Positions 46,672-57,759 of a stretch of DNA of 64,000 nucleotides are shown one piece after another. Position numbers and translations under genes: made by a program. This DNA is from Malaya genurostris (taxonomy: Eukaryota > Arthropoda > Insecta > Diptera > Culicidae). The notes beneath the pieces were generated by a model. It did not search any database. It was given only the letters and a program-made list of their open reading frames with translations, and was not told the origin of the DNA. How positions within the stretch are numbered: position 1 is the stretch's first letter; each line of letters starts with the position of its first letter. The stretch lies in contig NC_080570.1 of NCBI RefSeq assembly GCF_030247185.1, positions 76,995,132-77,059,131 on the forward strand, given 5' to 3'.

Positions 46672-49600
46672 ACTCGGCTGCTCGGCCATCCATGGAAGTT
46701 GACCGTCAATGTCAATTTCCCTCTCTGAGCAGCCTAGATAGCCGTGTAGTGTCGGTAGCGGTTTCCCAACTGGCTAAGAATAACGCTACGGTCCACCTGT
46801 ACCGGTGGTATAAGTCCACCAAACAGGTAAGCCGTGTGGCATCCGGCGGAATTATTTTTTACCAAGAATTGATCCACTGGTTTCCTGTTCCATGTCGTAA
46901 AAGGCCACAAAAATAGGAACTCCTAAGTCAAGGTGTATTTCCGTGCCGATGGCTGAATGGCTGCAGGAGGTTAAACAATGCAGTCGTGAACGGAATAACT
47001 TGGGATTTTCCCTTACTGTGTTAAGCGAAGCTCTGGCACAGTGGACGACTTCTTTCTTCGCAACTCGTGGGATTTAAATGATTAAAACATTTAAAAAAAT
47101 CCTTACATGGTTCGCTATAGGCGATTATAAGCCAATATATTTGGTTTCTTGTAGTTGTTGTACGGTAAGTGCTGGAGGTGGAGTGTTCGTTACTTTAATT
47201 GATAATGGTTAGAGTAGCACAAATCAATCTCCAGCATAAACGTACAGCAACTATGAATCTATCCAGACTTCTGCAAGAAGGTAAAGCTTCTTTAGCTTTG
47301 GTTCAAGAACCATATTTCCAAAAGGGAAACTTCTACGTTGGAAAATTGTTAAACCCAGTCTTTGTTGCCTTTAACAAGACCGGAATGACTAATCCACGTG
47401 AAATGCCTCGAGCATGCATACTTGCAAATAGTGCTCTCGATGTCTCTCTCATATCGGAGCTCACAACTCGGGATATTTGTGCTGTCACAGTTGGTATGAC
47501 TACTGATGGCATAGAGCATATGTCTATTGTTCGGCATATTTGCCGCATAACCAACCTTCGCCAAGCGATGACTTCAAAAAGGTTGTATCATACTGCTGCA
47601 AAAGTGATTTACCGCTTGTAATCGGCAGTGACATAAATGCTCACCATATCATTTGGGGCAGCACAAATATAAATTCGAGAGGCTCTGATATGATGGAATT
47701 TGTGAGCAGTACAAACCTGCACATAGTCAATGCAGGAAACCGTCCAACTTTTGCGAGATCTGGCAGAGAGGAGGTTTTGGACGTAACTCTCTGCTCTGAT
47801 AGAATTGCGCATGAGTTGGTGAATTGGCTCGTCTCCGATGAGCTCGAACCTTCGTTGTCTGATCATGAGTACATATTCTTTGATCATTCAAACGTTAAAT
47901 TTGATATTATCACATATCGTAATCCCAAATCTACAAACTGGGACCTCTATGAAGAGGGCTTGGCGACTAGATTTTACGGGTACCAACCAACAATTGAAAC
48001 CCCAATTGATTTGGAAAATGTTGTCGACGAGACAAACTCACTCATAGTTGCAGCATATGAAGAGGCTTGTCCACTTCGGATTGTGCGAGCTACTAGAGGA
48101 ACTCCTTGGTGGAATGCTGAACTTGCTAGACTAAGGAAACTATGCAGAAGAGCTTGGAACCGCGACGGTGGTCGGGGGTCGGAGGCATTCGTGTTGGCTC
48201 GAAGGGCTTACAAAAATGCTCTTCGATCGTCTGAGCGAAGTGGTTGGAAAAGCCTCTGCACAAATGTCTCTAGTCTCAACGAGGCTAGCAGATTAAATAA
48301 GTTACTTTCGAAGTCTAAGGACTTTAATGTCAGTTTCTTAAGAACTTCAGATGGTGAACACTTGTCTGATGAAGGTGATGTACTTCACTATCTTTTTAAC
48401 ACTCACTTTCCAGGATGTATGGATCCATCACCGACAGCTCTTCCCGAGACTTTTTCAGGTAGTTACGATTCTTGGGCCCTGGCTCGAAGCGTTGTGACGA
48501 TTGAATCGGTCAAATGGGCAGTTGAGAGTTTTGCTCCGTACAAGTCTCCTGGAAAGGATGGAGTTTTCCCAGTGTTACTGCAGAAAGGGTATGAACATTT
48601 CAAACATGTTTTGAAGAAAATACTTACTTTTAGTCTTGCGACAGGATATATTCCAAGAGCCTGGCAGGAAATAATTGTCAAATTTATTCCCAAAGGCGGT
48701 CGCGACACTTATGAGGAAGCGAAGAGTTTCAGGCCTATCAGTCTAAGCTCATTTCTTCTTAAAACAGTGGAACGCATAGTCGATCACTATATCAGAAATG
48801 TTAGTTTGGGCCTGCATCCGCTACATGGAATGCAACATGCTTACCAGCGTGGAAAGTCCGCTACAACCCTGTTACATGATGTTGTGTACAACATTGAAAA
48901 AGCTTTCTCACAAAAGCAATCTTGCTTGGGAGTTTTCCTAGATATTGAAGGTGCCTTTGATAACGTGTCTTTCAATTCAATTCTGGAAGCAGCCCGTGGT
49001 CATGGCATACCTTCAAGTATCACAAATTGGATACACGCAATGCTTAGCAATCGACTTCTTTGTTCATCGCTTCGGCAAGCAGAGATTAGAAGTGTCTGTG
49101 GGTGTCCTCAAGGTGGTGTACTATCCCCACTTTTATGGAACCTTGTCGCTGATGGTTTGTTAAGGAAACTTAATAACCTTGGATTTTCGACTTATGGTTT
49201 TGCCGACGATTATCATATATTGATGACCGGTATAAGCATTAACACTCTCTTTGATTTAATGCAGCAAGCCCTGCGATCTGTTGAACAATGGTGTTGTCAG
49301 GTTGGATTATCTGTAAATCCGGGCAAAACATCAATGGTGCTTTTCACTCATCGTAGGATAATCACAGGAGCTCGTCCGTTGCAGTTCTTTGGTTCAGAGG
49401 TCACTGTGGTCGAACAAGTTAAATACGTCGGGGTTATTCTTGACTCAAAACTGAATTGGTCTGCTCACATTGACTTCAGAATTAAAAGAGCTTGCATGGC
49501 TTTCGGCCAATGTAGACGAGCTTTTGGAAAATCATGGGGACTCAAACCCAGATATATTCATTGGATCTACACAACTATTGTTAGACCTATTTTAGCATAT

Positions 49601-51353
49601 GGATGTCTTGTATGGTGGCAGAAAGGAGAAGTCGCGACAGTTCAGTCAAAGCTAAATCATCTCCAAAGGATGGTCCTAATGGCGATGACAGGAGCATTCA
49701 CGACAACTCCTACTGCTGCTCTAGAGGCGCTACTGTGCATTAAACCACTACATGTGTTCCTAAAACAAGAAGCATTATCTTGTGCATATCGTCTTAAGGT
49801 TACAGGGCTTTGGAACAGTAACCCATTAGATTATGCTACCAGCCACACTCGCTTGTGGTCTCAAATGGTTACGTGGGATGAGTATTTACTCGCTCCTAGT
49901 GACCTAACTCTCACATGCAGTTTTCCTTTCAAAACATTCAATGTGAGCTATCCTTTTCGTGAGGAATGGTTGTCTGGTTGTCTGGAACGACAACTTGATG
50001 AACACATAGTTTGTTATACGGACGGTTCTCTGTTGAATGGTCGTGCTGGTGCTGATGTCTACTGTCGTGAAATGAGTCTGGAGCAGTCTCATTCACTTGG
50101 TAGATACTGTACTGTGTTTCAAGCAGAAATCTACGCGATTCTGTGTGGAGTACAATCGGCACTTCAGCAGAGGATCTGTGGTAAGCGAATTTATTTTTGT
50201 TCCGACAGTCAGGCAGCCTTAAAAGCACTCAGTTCGAATGACTCACGGTCGAATCTAGTGATCGCATGTCGAACTCAAATTGAAGACCTCAGCATTTCAA
50301 ATGCTGTTTACTTCTTATGGGTACCCGGCCATTCTGGTATTACTGGAAATGAATGGGCTGATGAGTTGGCTAGAGCTGGTGCAACGAATGATTTCGTTGG
50401 TCCTGAACCAGCTTTACCACTTTCAACTAGTTGGATAAAGCACAAGATTCGTTCTTGGGCTGTATCCAAACATGCCAGCTACTGGCGCAGCTTGCAAACT
50501 TGCGCTCAGACAAAAGCATTTCTACCAGATTTAAATCTGAAAATGTCAAAGTGTCTACGGCATTTCTCCAAGCATCATTGCAGTATTCTGGTCAGAGCTC
50601 TGACTGGACATTGCAAACTCAATTATCACATGGCTACTATTCAACGTGCTGAGTATTATTCGTGTGATTTGTGTGAATGCGATTATGGTACTTCATATCA
50701 TCTGATATGTAACTGTCCCGCATTGACGCAGCTACGTATCCGGGTTTTTGGTTCTCCATACATGGTTGAGTCTGTGTATGCGGAGCTAAAATTGAAGGAT
50801 ATTCTCTCGTTTCTTACCCAATGTGGTAAGGAGCTATAGTCAGAAGGGTTCATCGTTCTTCCTGGAGTGAATGAATCCCTTCTGTATTTACCTTAAATAG
50901 GGTTTAGCAGATTGTTTGGCATCTTTTAGGGGGTGCCGAATTTACTTCTGCTCGTACATACTGCGAATCGTTCTGCATTCTTCCGGGAGTGCAGAATGGT
51001 GTCGCTTTTGTAAGATCTTCAAATCCTCTCGGGGGTTGGAGGTTTTATTAACAGCGGACTGTTCGGGACCTCGTAGAGGTTCAGAATTTACTTCTGCTTC
51101 CACTAAATGTGATCCTCAGCAGATTGTTCGGCATCCCTTAGGGGTGCAGAATTTACTTCTGCTTTTATGTGTTTTTGTGTCGTCAATTTTTCCCATCCTC
51201 CTAGTCCAACCCTTACCATTTCCTTTCAATCCTTCCCTCTTATATATCGGGAAAATGATGCTAAAAACAAATTGATGGCAAGGCACAAATCTCCAAATAT
51301 CAAGGGGAACGTGCCATTTGAGCCAATTTGTTCTGATTCCTGATTCCTGATTG
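46672..51353 (+). mobile_element. LOA/Lian-type LINE with RNase H, near intact
   Basis: About 4.7 kb between the two long direct repeats. A 530-bp 5' region has no recognisable ORF1. ORF2 starts at about 47199 and ends at 50839. The 3' end has the tail GATTCCTGATTCCTGATTG. Endonuclease, reverse transcriptase and RNase H in one polyprotein, with wording such as GSDINAHHIIWGSTNINSRG, points to the LOA group (mosquito Lian/JAM-type). The match of its 5' part to 2518-2595 shows another copy of the family in the window. Confidence 0.85.
47199..50839 (+). CDS. LOA-type LINE ORF2: endonuclease, reverse transcriptase, RNase H (one frameshift)
   Basis: The first frame (47199-47621) begins VRVAQINLQHKRTATMNLSR, with ALVQEPY carrying the endonuclease Glu. 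At about 47530 one base appears missing (MSIV reads into RHICR rather than the expected AYLPHNQPSPS), and the second frame (47540-50839, 1099 codons) continues without a stop. Positions in that frame: SLSDHEY (endonuclease Asp-His) near 106; SPGKDGVFPVLLQKG near 336; DIEGAFDNVSF; CPQGGVLSPLLW; FADDYHIL near 553. RNase H: CYTDGSLLNG near 825, VFQAEIYAI, CSDSQAALKAL near 887 and PGHSGITGNEWADELA near 929. A Cys/His cluster CDLCECDYGTSYHLICNC near 1040. All visible catalytic residues are present. Confidence 0.85.
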
Positions 51354-51808
51354 AAGCATCAAAGCAATTGCATAGGTGTATCTACTAGGTATTTTCCGTT
51401 TATTAAGTGAAAATGAAAAAAATACTAATGCGACTACGCCACATCGTTTTGGTTCATGTGCTGTCCGACCTCGCTACCGCTCGTTCGGACCTAACTAAAG
51501 TAAAGAAACCTAGCTTTGAGTAGACCGGGCAAACGAGGCGGTTACAGGTTTGTATGCAAGAGGCCGCCGCTTCCGACGGCGGGTCGGCGGTCGACTCAGC
51601 TGGCGTTTTTGTGCCGCCGAGCCATCTTGGCTTCGGTTATGTGGCTGCGCCACATCAGTTATGCAGGAGACATAACATGCAGGAGATATGACCCTTACAG
51701 CGAAATGACACTTTCGGCGAGATGACCCTTTCGGCGAAACGACTTTCGGCGAAATGACCTATTCGGCGAAACGACTTTCGACGAAATGGCATTCGGCGAA
51801 ACGACTTT
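51354..51808. repeat. Direct repeat right of the LINE (455 bp)
   Basis: The second copy of the 46224-46671 segment. It continues at its right into the end of the foldback element, whereas the left copy is joined to the foldback element's left part. Confidence 0.9.
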
Positions 51809-51852
51809 CGGCGAAATGGCTTTCGGCGATATGACCCGCTCCCGAATTATAC

Positions 51853-52269
51853 AAATCATGAGCGACCTTTATCTTTTGAAAATTGATTTTAGTCGGAAAT
51901 TCCGTTACTTACGAAATGTGTTTTATTCTTATGTATTATTACGTATTTATGTTTGTCGTTGGTAGAATAATATCCTGAAAACCAACGTGAACCGAAGAAT
52001 AAATTCAGTTTCAAATTTGGAACAGAATATACATTTTATGGTATATTGAAATATAGAAAAAAGAAAAAAAAAACAATAAATAATTTTTAGAGTTTACCAA
52101 ACCACTTGTTAACCACTTTAATTTGTTTCATACTACGTGTGTCAGTAAATTTTGCTAAATTTTTTGAATAAAAATACAAGTTGATTATAAGTAATAGGTC
52201 CAATATATTTGATTCAAAACAGTTGCCTTTGAAATCCAACAAAAAACATTGTTTTTTAATGGGTAAAAA
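51853..52269. other. Unassigned AT-rich DNA
   Basis: No recognised feature. Confidence 0.4.
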
Positions 52270-52680
52270 CACCGTGCAAGAGAAACAATGGATTGAAAAA
52301 TGTTATCCGGACTCTTGTCCATCAAAAGCAACGATTTGTCGGTGATTCGCCGAGTTTAAACGTGGTCGTACCGACACAAATGACGCGGAACGCTCGGGTA
52401 GACCTGTGCAAGCCGTTACACCGGAAAATGTGAGTGAAGTGACAAAAATTATAATGAAAGATCGTAAAGTGAAGCTACGTGAGATTGCTGAGATGACACA
52501 AATATCATATGGAAGTGTATTTACTATCCTTCATGAAAAATTTAGCATGAAAAAGGTTTTTTCCAAGTGGGTGCCGCGATTGCTTTCGATGGAACAAAAA
52601 CAGCACAAGTCGATGATTCAGAAAGCAGTTTATCGCTTTTTTATTTTACAAAAAAATGTTGTTTCCATTGTTAGTCTCGG
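52270..52680 (+). pseudogene. mariner-type transposase N-terminal remnant
   Basis: Plus strand in pieces: KQWIEKCYPDSCPSKATICR, then (after a stop) FAEFKRGRTDTNDAERSGRP, then 52406-52690 with AVTPENVSEVTKIIMKDRKV, KLREIAEMTQISYGSVFTIL and KWVPRLLSMEQKQ. This is the paired helix-turn-helix and WVPR linker of a mariner-family transposase. It belongs to a different lineage from the two mariner copies at 29-35 kb. The catalytic domain is absent after about 52640. Confidence 0.65.
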
Positions 52681-52902
52681 GACTTATTGATCCATGTGTT
52701 ATTATAGGGCTTCAATTTGACGTTTTTAAGGCTAGTCGTTTTTCGACTAATGCTTGACTTCATCATTTGCTGTCAGTAGCGATTAGTATTTACTATACTA
52801 TTTGGCTTGAGAGAATTATTGTCCAAGACACATTTTTTATCTCACCACAGTATTGTTTTCTTTCCTTTTCTTTCCGCAGCGATTAAGTTGTGCAGTTGAT
52901 GG

Positions 52903-53150
52903 TTAGCTAGGAACGACACCATCTTTTGTAACGATTTGGAGCAAAAAACTCGTTGTTTCATACCGTGAAAAAAAAATGACGCTCAACGAGTTTCGCTGTC
53001 TGTCATTCAGCTCACGAGGAACCCATTTTCCTACCTTTCCTATGCAGAATAGACGATCAGAATTAGGTTGGCGACTAACATATAACTTCTGCGCCATTTG
53101 TTTTTTCGTTTGGATATTGTTTTCGTTCAACAATCCTTGCAATACGGATT
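52903..53150 (-). pseudogene. mariner transposase fragment
   Basis: The minus-strand 79-aa frame reads LLNENNIQTKKQMAQKLYVS, KVGKWVPRELNDRQ and RYETTSFLLQIVTKDG. This aligns with the second HTH, the WVP linker and the segment up to the first catalytic Asp (T-x-D) of mariner transposases. Nothing beyond is found. It lies opposite the previous remnant. Confidence 0.55.
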
Positions 53151-53265
53151 TTCCTTGAAATCCCTACTTTGTAATAGTTTAAACCAACGTTAAAAGTCAC
53201 GACAAATCAATCCAAACAAAATAATCGTTAAAATACTCGTTTATTATTCTATTTCATTTATAGCA

Positions 53266-53319
53266 AACTAGCAATTGAGAGTTATTTAGATGTTATTGAA
53301 TAACTCTCAATTGCTAGTT
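53266..53319. repeat. Perfect hairpin 4 (21-bp arms, 12-nt loop)
   Basis: AACTAGCAATTGAGAGTTAT plus T (53266-53286) and its exact reverse complement (53299-53319). Confidence 0.95.
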
Positions 53320-55689
53320 ATGAGAAGTATGAGAAGTTTGTGCTTAAGGCTTTTTTAGAGTTTCGTCTTAGACTCGTCAGTGCCGAGCAGTTCAAATTAA
53401 GTTAAAGCTAACTCCTAAATCACCATACCAGTATTAGCCGAAAATGACGTTTTCTTTCGATACGGCAGTAAAGACATGGCACTTCGGTGGAAAATAAAAA
53501 AGTGTAGTAGCATTAACTTTACGTCTACTTAGTTGAATCGTTTCAGTTTGCACTAAGCAGTTCAGCAGGCCCCTCTTGGACTGAACACTACCCATCATAT
53601 CATGTGTCACACTTGCGCCATCTTTCTTTCACTTTCAGTTTCACCAACATTTTCATTTTTACCAACCAATTTACCAACAAGCTACCCCTCCCTGTGATGC
53701 TTGAGGGAATGCATAGGATTCCTCTGTTCCTAATAGGAACATAAATTTCTTACTTTCCAAAGTAGACCTGCAATTGGACGTGGCCGACGTTGGTGTTAAT
53801 CAGCATGCAGGGATCAATGCAACTTGCACAATGAGAAACAACGCGTAATTCCCAAACAAATGGTTCAAAATAACATAGCACCACATGGGCGGTCCCTATA
53901 ATGCTAGTGCTGTATGATAGTGTAAGAATAGTCTTGTATAAGATAGTAAAATTAATGTTGATTAAGTATGATTTTCTCAAGCAAATCTTTATTTCAATAT
54001 TTTTTAACAACCCCAAAATGTAATTAGTTTTCAACGGTTATCTTGAATCTTTATTACAAATAAATCATAGAAATAAAATGTTGTTCACAAAAGCTTGACT
54101 GATCAATCAGAAACACCGCTGCATAAATTATTTTATGTCATTGTTCCTGGCTGCAGGATTGCTATGAAAATTACATTAACCTTCAACCTTTTAAATAAGT
54201 GCGTTGAAAAGCGTTTAATAATTTGCACGTTTTAATGATCCGTTTCTGGAATCTAGTGTACAGAATGAGTCTGTAATTAAAATAATTGTCGAATAATATT
54301 CACTATTCGGGTGAGTTGCGCGTTAAGAAAAACAATTTGAATAATAACACGTGTGCACATAAAACTATACGCTTCGCGGGTTCTCATTGATCTTCAGTCG
54401 ATTTAAATTCGATGGACAGTGTTGCCATTCGTTTTCTTTTGAATCATCATTATTATTTTGAGACCGTTCATGAACTACGTAGACGAAAATTTGATACTTT
54501 TATTCCCCTGTCCCCCTCGTAGACTTTCAAAGATATTTAATCCATTGACTAAATTCAGATAGTGGCACCATTATTATTCTGCGGAAATTCAAAACCGTGC
54601 AAACTTTTTAACAAGAACATTTCTGTTTCTTGAATTATTATTTTTTGAAATCTTTATAACATTTTTATTCTTGGTATATATGTTTGGGAGACAGTTAGTA
54701 AGTGAAAGGGATAGCAGATAGAGTGCAATTCGTATTTCTATAGAACAATTAATTGAGCAAGACTCACTTCAGTTTAGTCTGCGCCCAAGTTAATATAGCT
54801 CGGAGATGCTGAAGTATTTTTTTTATGAGGACGTACCTCGGCCTGATTGCCTTTTCATGTCACGTGCAGATGTTGGTGCTTGTGAATTTATTTTTCACAA
54901 AAAAGTGTATGTTTTCTCAAAACGAAAGAATAATGATTTCAATGCTAAAATAGGGTTTTATTCATTCAAGCGAAAACTTTGTGAATTCAGATACAAGCTG
55001 GAGCAAAAGATAAAAATAAACAGAATAATCAAATGTAAATTTATTCTGAAATCATGCAGGTCATGGTAATGATATCGCATTTGCAGTTTGATGTTCGGAA
55101 GTTTTATAAATGAAACCAAGTGATGGCATTTACACTAGTGAAATAAAGTAGAAACAATCAGCGAAGACGGTTTCAGAGGATTTATGCGATTGCCGTCTAT
55201 GAAATCTTTAGTGGCTTGTCGGATTGATCAGCAGCATTTTTAATGGTTACTGAGGATACTGTCAATTATTATCTATTTTGACTGAAATAAACTTCCAATC
55301 AGGGCCGGTGAAACATGTTAAACCCAGGTGAGTAATTTTTCATACTGCGGAGAACGACCCACTATTTTGAAGTATTTCTCTATTCTGATGGAAATGATAT
55401 TTATCTCTATATTAACATTTGGTGGATATTTATTCAAAGTGGGCCAAAATAAAATCAATCCTAAAGTGGGCCAAAATACATTTGTTACCCTATTTAAAAG
55501 AAACGGCTCAATATTCAGCAGGGCAAAATAGTTTCGTTTGAAACAAACAACAGTAAATTTCGTCGCGAAAGTGTTATTGAATGAAATATATTTGCAATAT
55601 TTGAACAATGTTGCACACGACGTTGGTAAGAGAAAATTATTTTGTCGTAAATACAACTTACTTTACTATGGGGCGCCTTTTCAAAATGT
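53320..55689. other. Unassigned; one GTCTACG-type repeat
   Basis: 54460-54540 is the inverted relative of 30810-30950. No gene is supported. The frames at 53750-54034, 54806-55069 and 55318-55656 lack motifs. Confidence 0.45.
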
Positions 55690-56850
55690 ACCCTCTGGGA
55701 GTGTGATAAGTTTTTGATCGTGAATATCTCTTGTTGTATCTAACGAATCAACATAATTTTTGCTACATGCCATCGGAAATATGATCACAATTTTATGATA
55801 AAATTTTCAGTTGTGTGACATAATCTCAAATAATACAAAACTAAACTTTTCTGAAATGTTTGGTATGAACGAGTATCAAAGAGGATAATTCATAAGGCGC
55901 GTTTGCCTTTCTCGTATTTTGAAAGCTCATAGCTCAGTGATCTGTGAAAGGATTTATATAATCTAACTACCAATAGAATCGAATTTTTTCAACTTCAACA
56001 GTAATGAAGTATTTCAAAAGTACACTATTGAAAAACCAGTCTCATTTGGCCCATGTCAACACCAGCCAATTAGAACGCGTTCTGAGGAAGAGAACAAAAT
56101 ATCTGCTGCTGTACAACAAATCGTTCGAGAAAAATGTTCCGAACAGTGCTTAATATCGTTGTGAGTTCCACAATTTTATCCTTCTGAAAGGCAGGAATGA
56201 ATCCCGTACAGCATCCTGTTAGTTTCTTTCAATGAAATGCGAATCCGAAAGGAAATAATCGACATTAAAATTCTATATGCTACTATTTTTATAGCCGTTA
56301 GGACCGCTCATCAGTGAAAAAGCTGCAAACGAAATCACGCAGAAAGAAACCTCTTAACAAAAATTGGATCAGTTTGGATTCTATCGCCACTGCGAGCAGA
56401 TGTATTGTGTGTCGTTTGCAAAGCTAGTTCTGCTTCCGACAAGAGCGTTTACGTCACAGCTGCTAGTCGTTTGCATTGGTGAAAAAAACAACGAAAAGAA
56501 GACAACTGTGGGAAGCATCACACAAAATCAGCCGTTCTATAACGGCTCTAAAAGTTTTCTAAAGAACTATTAGGATTTCTTCTTCGCAAATCGAAGGTAA
56601 ATATCCTCAGTTCAGTGCAAATCTAGAACAGTATGAAAAGATTTGTGCACTTTTCGCTGTGTGAAATTCACAGTAATCGAGATCAAGTGAAGCCTTCTTT
56701 GTTTTTGCGAAAAAAGTGAAAAATGGTAATGCTTGCATAATTCATACAATTGATCAACTAGTTGATAAGTGTTAAGGAACATGTCAGTTGTTTTCGTATT
56801 CACGACATCCAGTTATGTCTCTGACATTACTCACCCGCCTTTTAATTACT
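55690..56850 (+). repeat. 1.1-kb dispersed repeat, copy B
   Basis: The inverted counterpart of 7793-8852: GTGTGATAAGTTTTTGATCG at the left, AAGGCGCGTTTGCCTTTCTC, AGAACGCGTTCTGAGGAAGA, GACATCCAGTTATGTC and CATTACTCACCCGCCTTTT at the right. The 69-aa frame at 56364-56573 pairs with the minus-strand frame at 8062-8256. Both carry different small indels, so neither is a constrained gene. Confidence 0.65.
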
Positions 56851-57759
56851 CTATACGGAGGTTTTGAACATAAAATTCATCAAGAGTTAAAATGTTCCGA
56901 CAGCTTCTATTCGACTGAATTTTTCTTAATTGTTTAACTTTCTGGCAACTTGAGTAGCGTTTTGCCTCACGAAAATCACGACTATTTCTGACAATTTTGT
57001 AACATTATATTGGCATCACTGGCTTTCCATGTTGATTGTAAATTTGATTCCGTTTGCGGAAGATGTTTGCTGGTATTTCTTCTTCCCAACCCGCAAAGCG
57101 TCTGTTTCTGACTGAGTTATTACGAATATAATTTATTCTCCATTTGCGTTCAATTCTGGGTCGTGAATGCAGACGAATGTTGATATGCGACAGTGCGCTC
57201 AAAAATCGCACCCAAGAGCGCTAATAAAAATGGCGCGGGGTGCGGAGTGCGCGTGTTTGTCATGAATAGGGCTCGGCACGGTTGTATTCTCGTATGGTTG
57301 AACTTGGTCTGTATAACTCGATAGCTACTTCCCACGCGCAGCACGACAACCTTGTCCACGGTCAGTGCCAAAACTTGCCGCTTGCCGACTAGATTAACTC
57401 TACTGATGGTAACATTGTTCTTGTTCAGATCATTGTATCTTTTGGTAATCAGCTTCCCTGTTGCAGTTATAATTGACAATTTTAATTGATAAAAACATTC
57501 TTCCTGTGACTGGCAAAAGTAAGCGCTTTATCCCTCCTTGATACTTCTAGTCAGTGACTTTTATGATATTGCGTTACTTGAGAATTAGTCTCGTTAAATA
57601 TCAGAATATCTGTCACTCTGATGTCGTGATGCTGCGAAAAAGGGCACATGATTCGTTATTCTTTGATCTTTGATTGCTATTCTCCTTGAGGTCAAAAACA
57701 TGTCAATTAATGTATTATAACATTCGTTAGAGTAAGCGTTCCGAACAGCTTAACAAGTA
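56851..57759. other. Unassigned
   Basis: The minus-strand 109-aa frame at 57150-57479 (ITKRYNDLNKNNVTISRVNL and on) is the longest here. It has no motif I recognise and no splice context, so I do not call it a gene. Confidence 0.4.

Larger units (their letters stand above)
45876..51843. mobile_element. Foldback-type element, copy B, split by a LINE
   Basis: Flanked by the exact 9-bp duplication GAATTATAC (45867-45875 and 51844-51852). Left end GGATCAGGGTCATTTCGCTG and right end (inward) GGGAGCGGGTCATATCGCCG. These are the same two asymmetric ends as copy A, in the opposite orientation. TTTCGCCGAAA-type arrays occupy 45885-46040 at the left and 51700-51840 at the right. Its core matches copy A in reverse (GCCATCTTGGCTTCGGTTAT). 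The LOA-type LINE at 46672-51353 interrupts it, with a long direct repeat on each side. Confidence 0.8.

Noticed and set aside
57150..57479. 109-aa minus-strand ORF with protein-like composition
   Set aside because: No recognised domain, no splice context and no repeat support. It could be an old TE piece, but I cannot show it.
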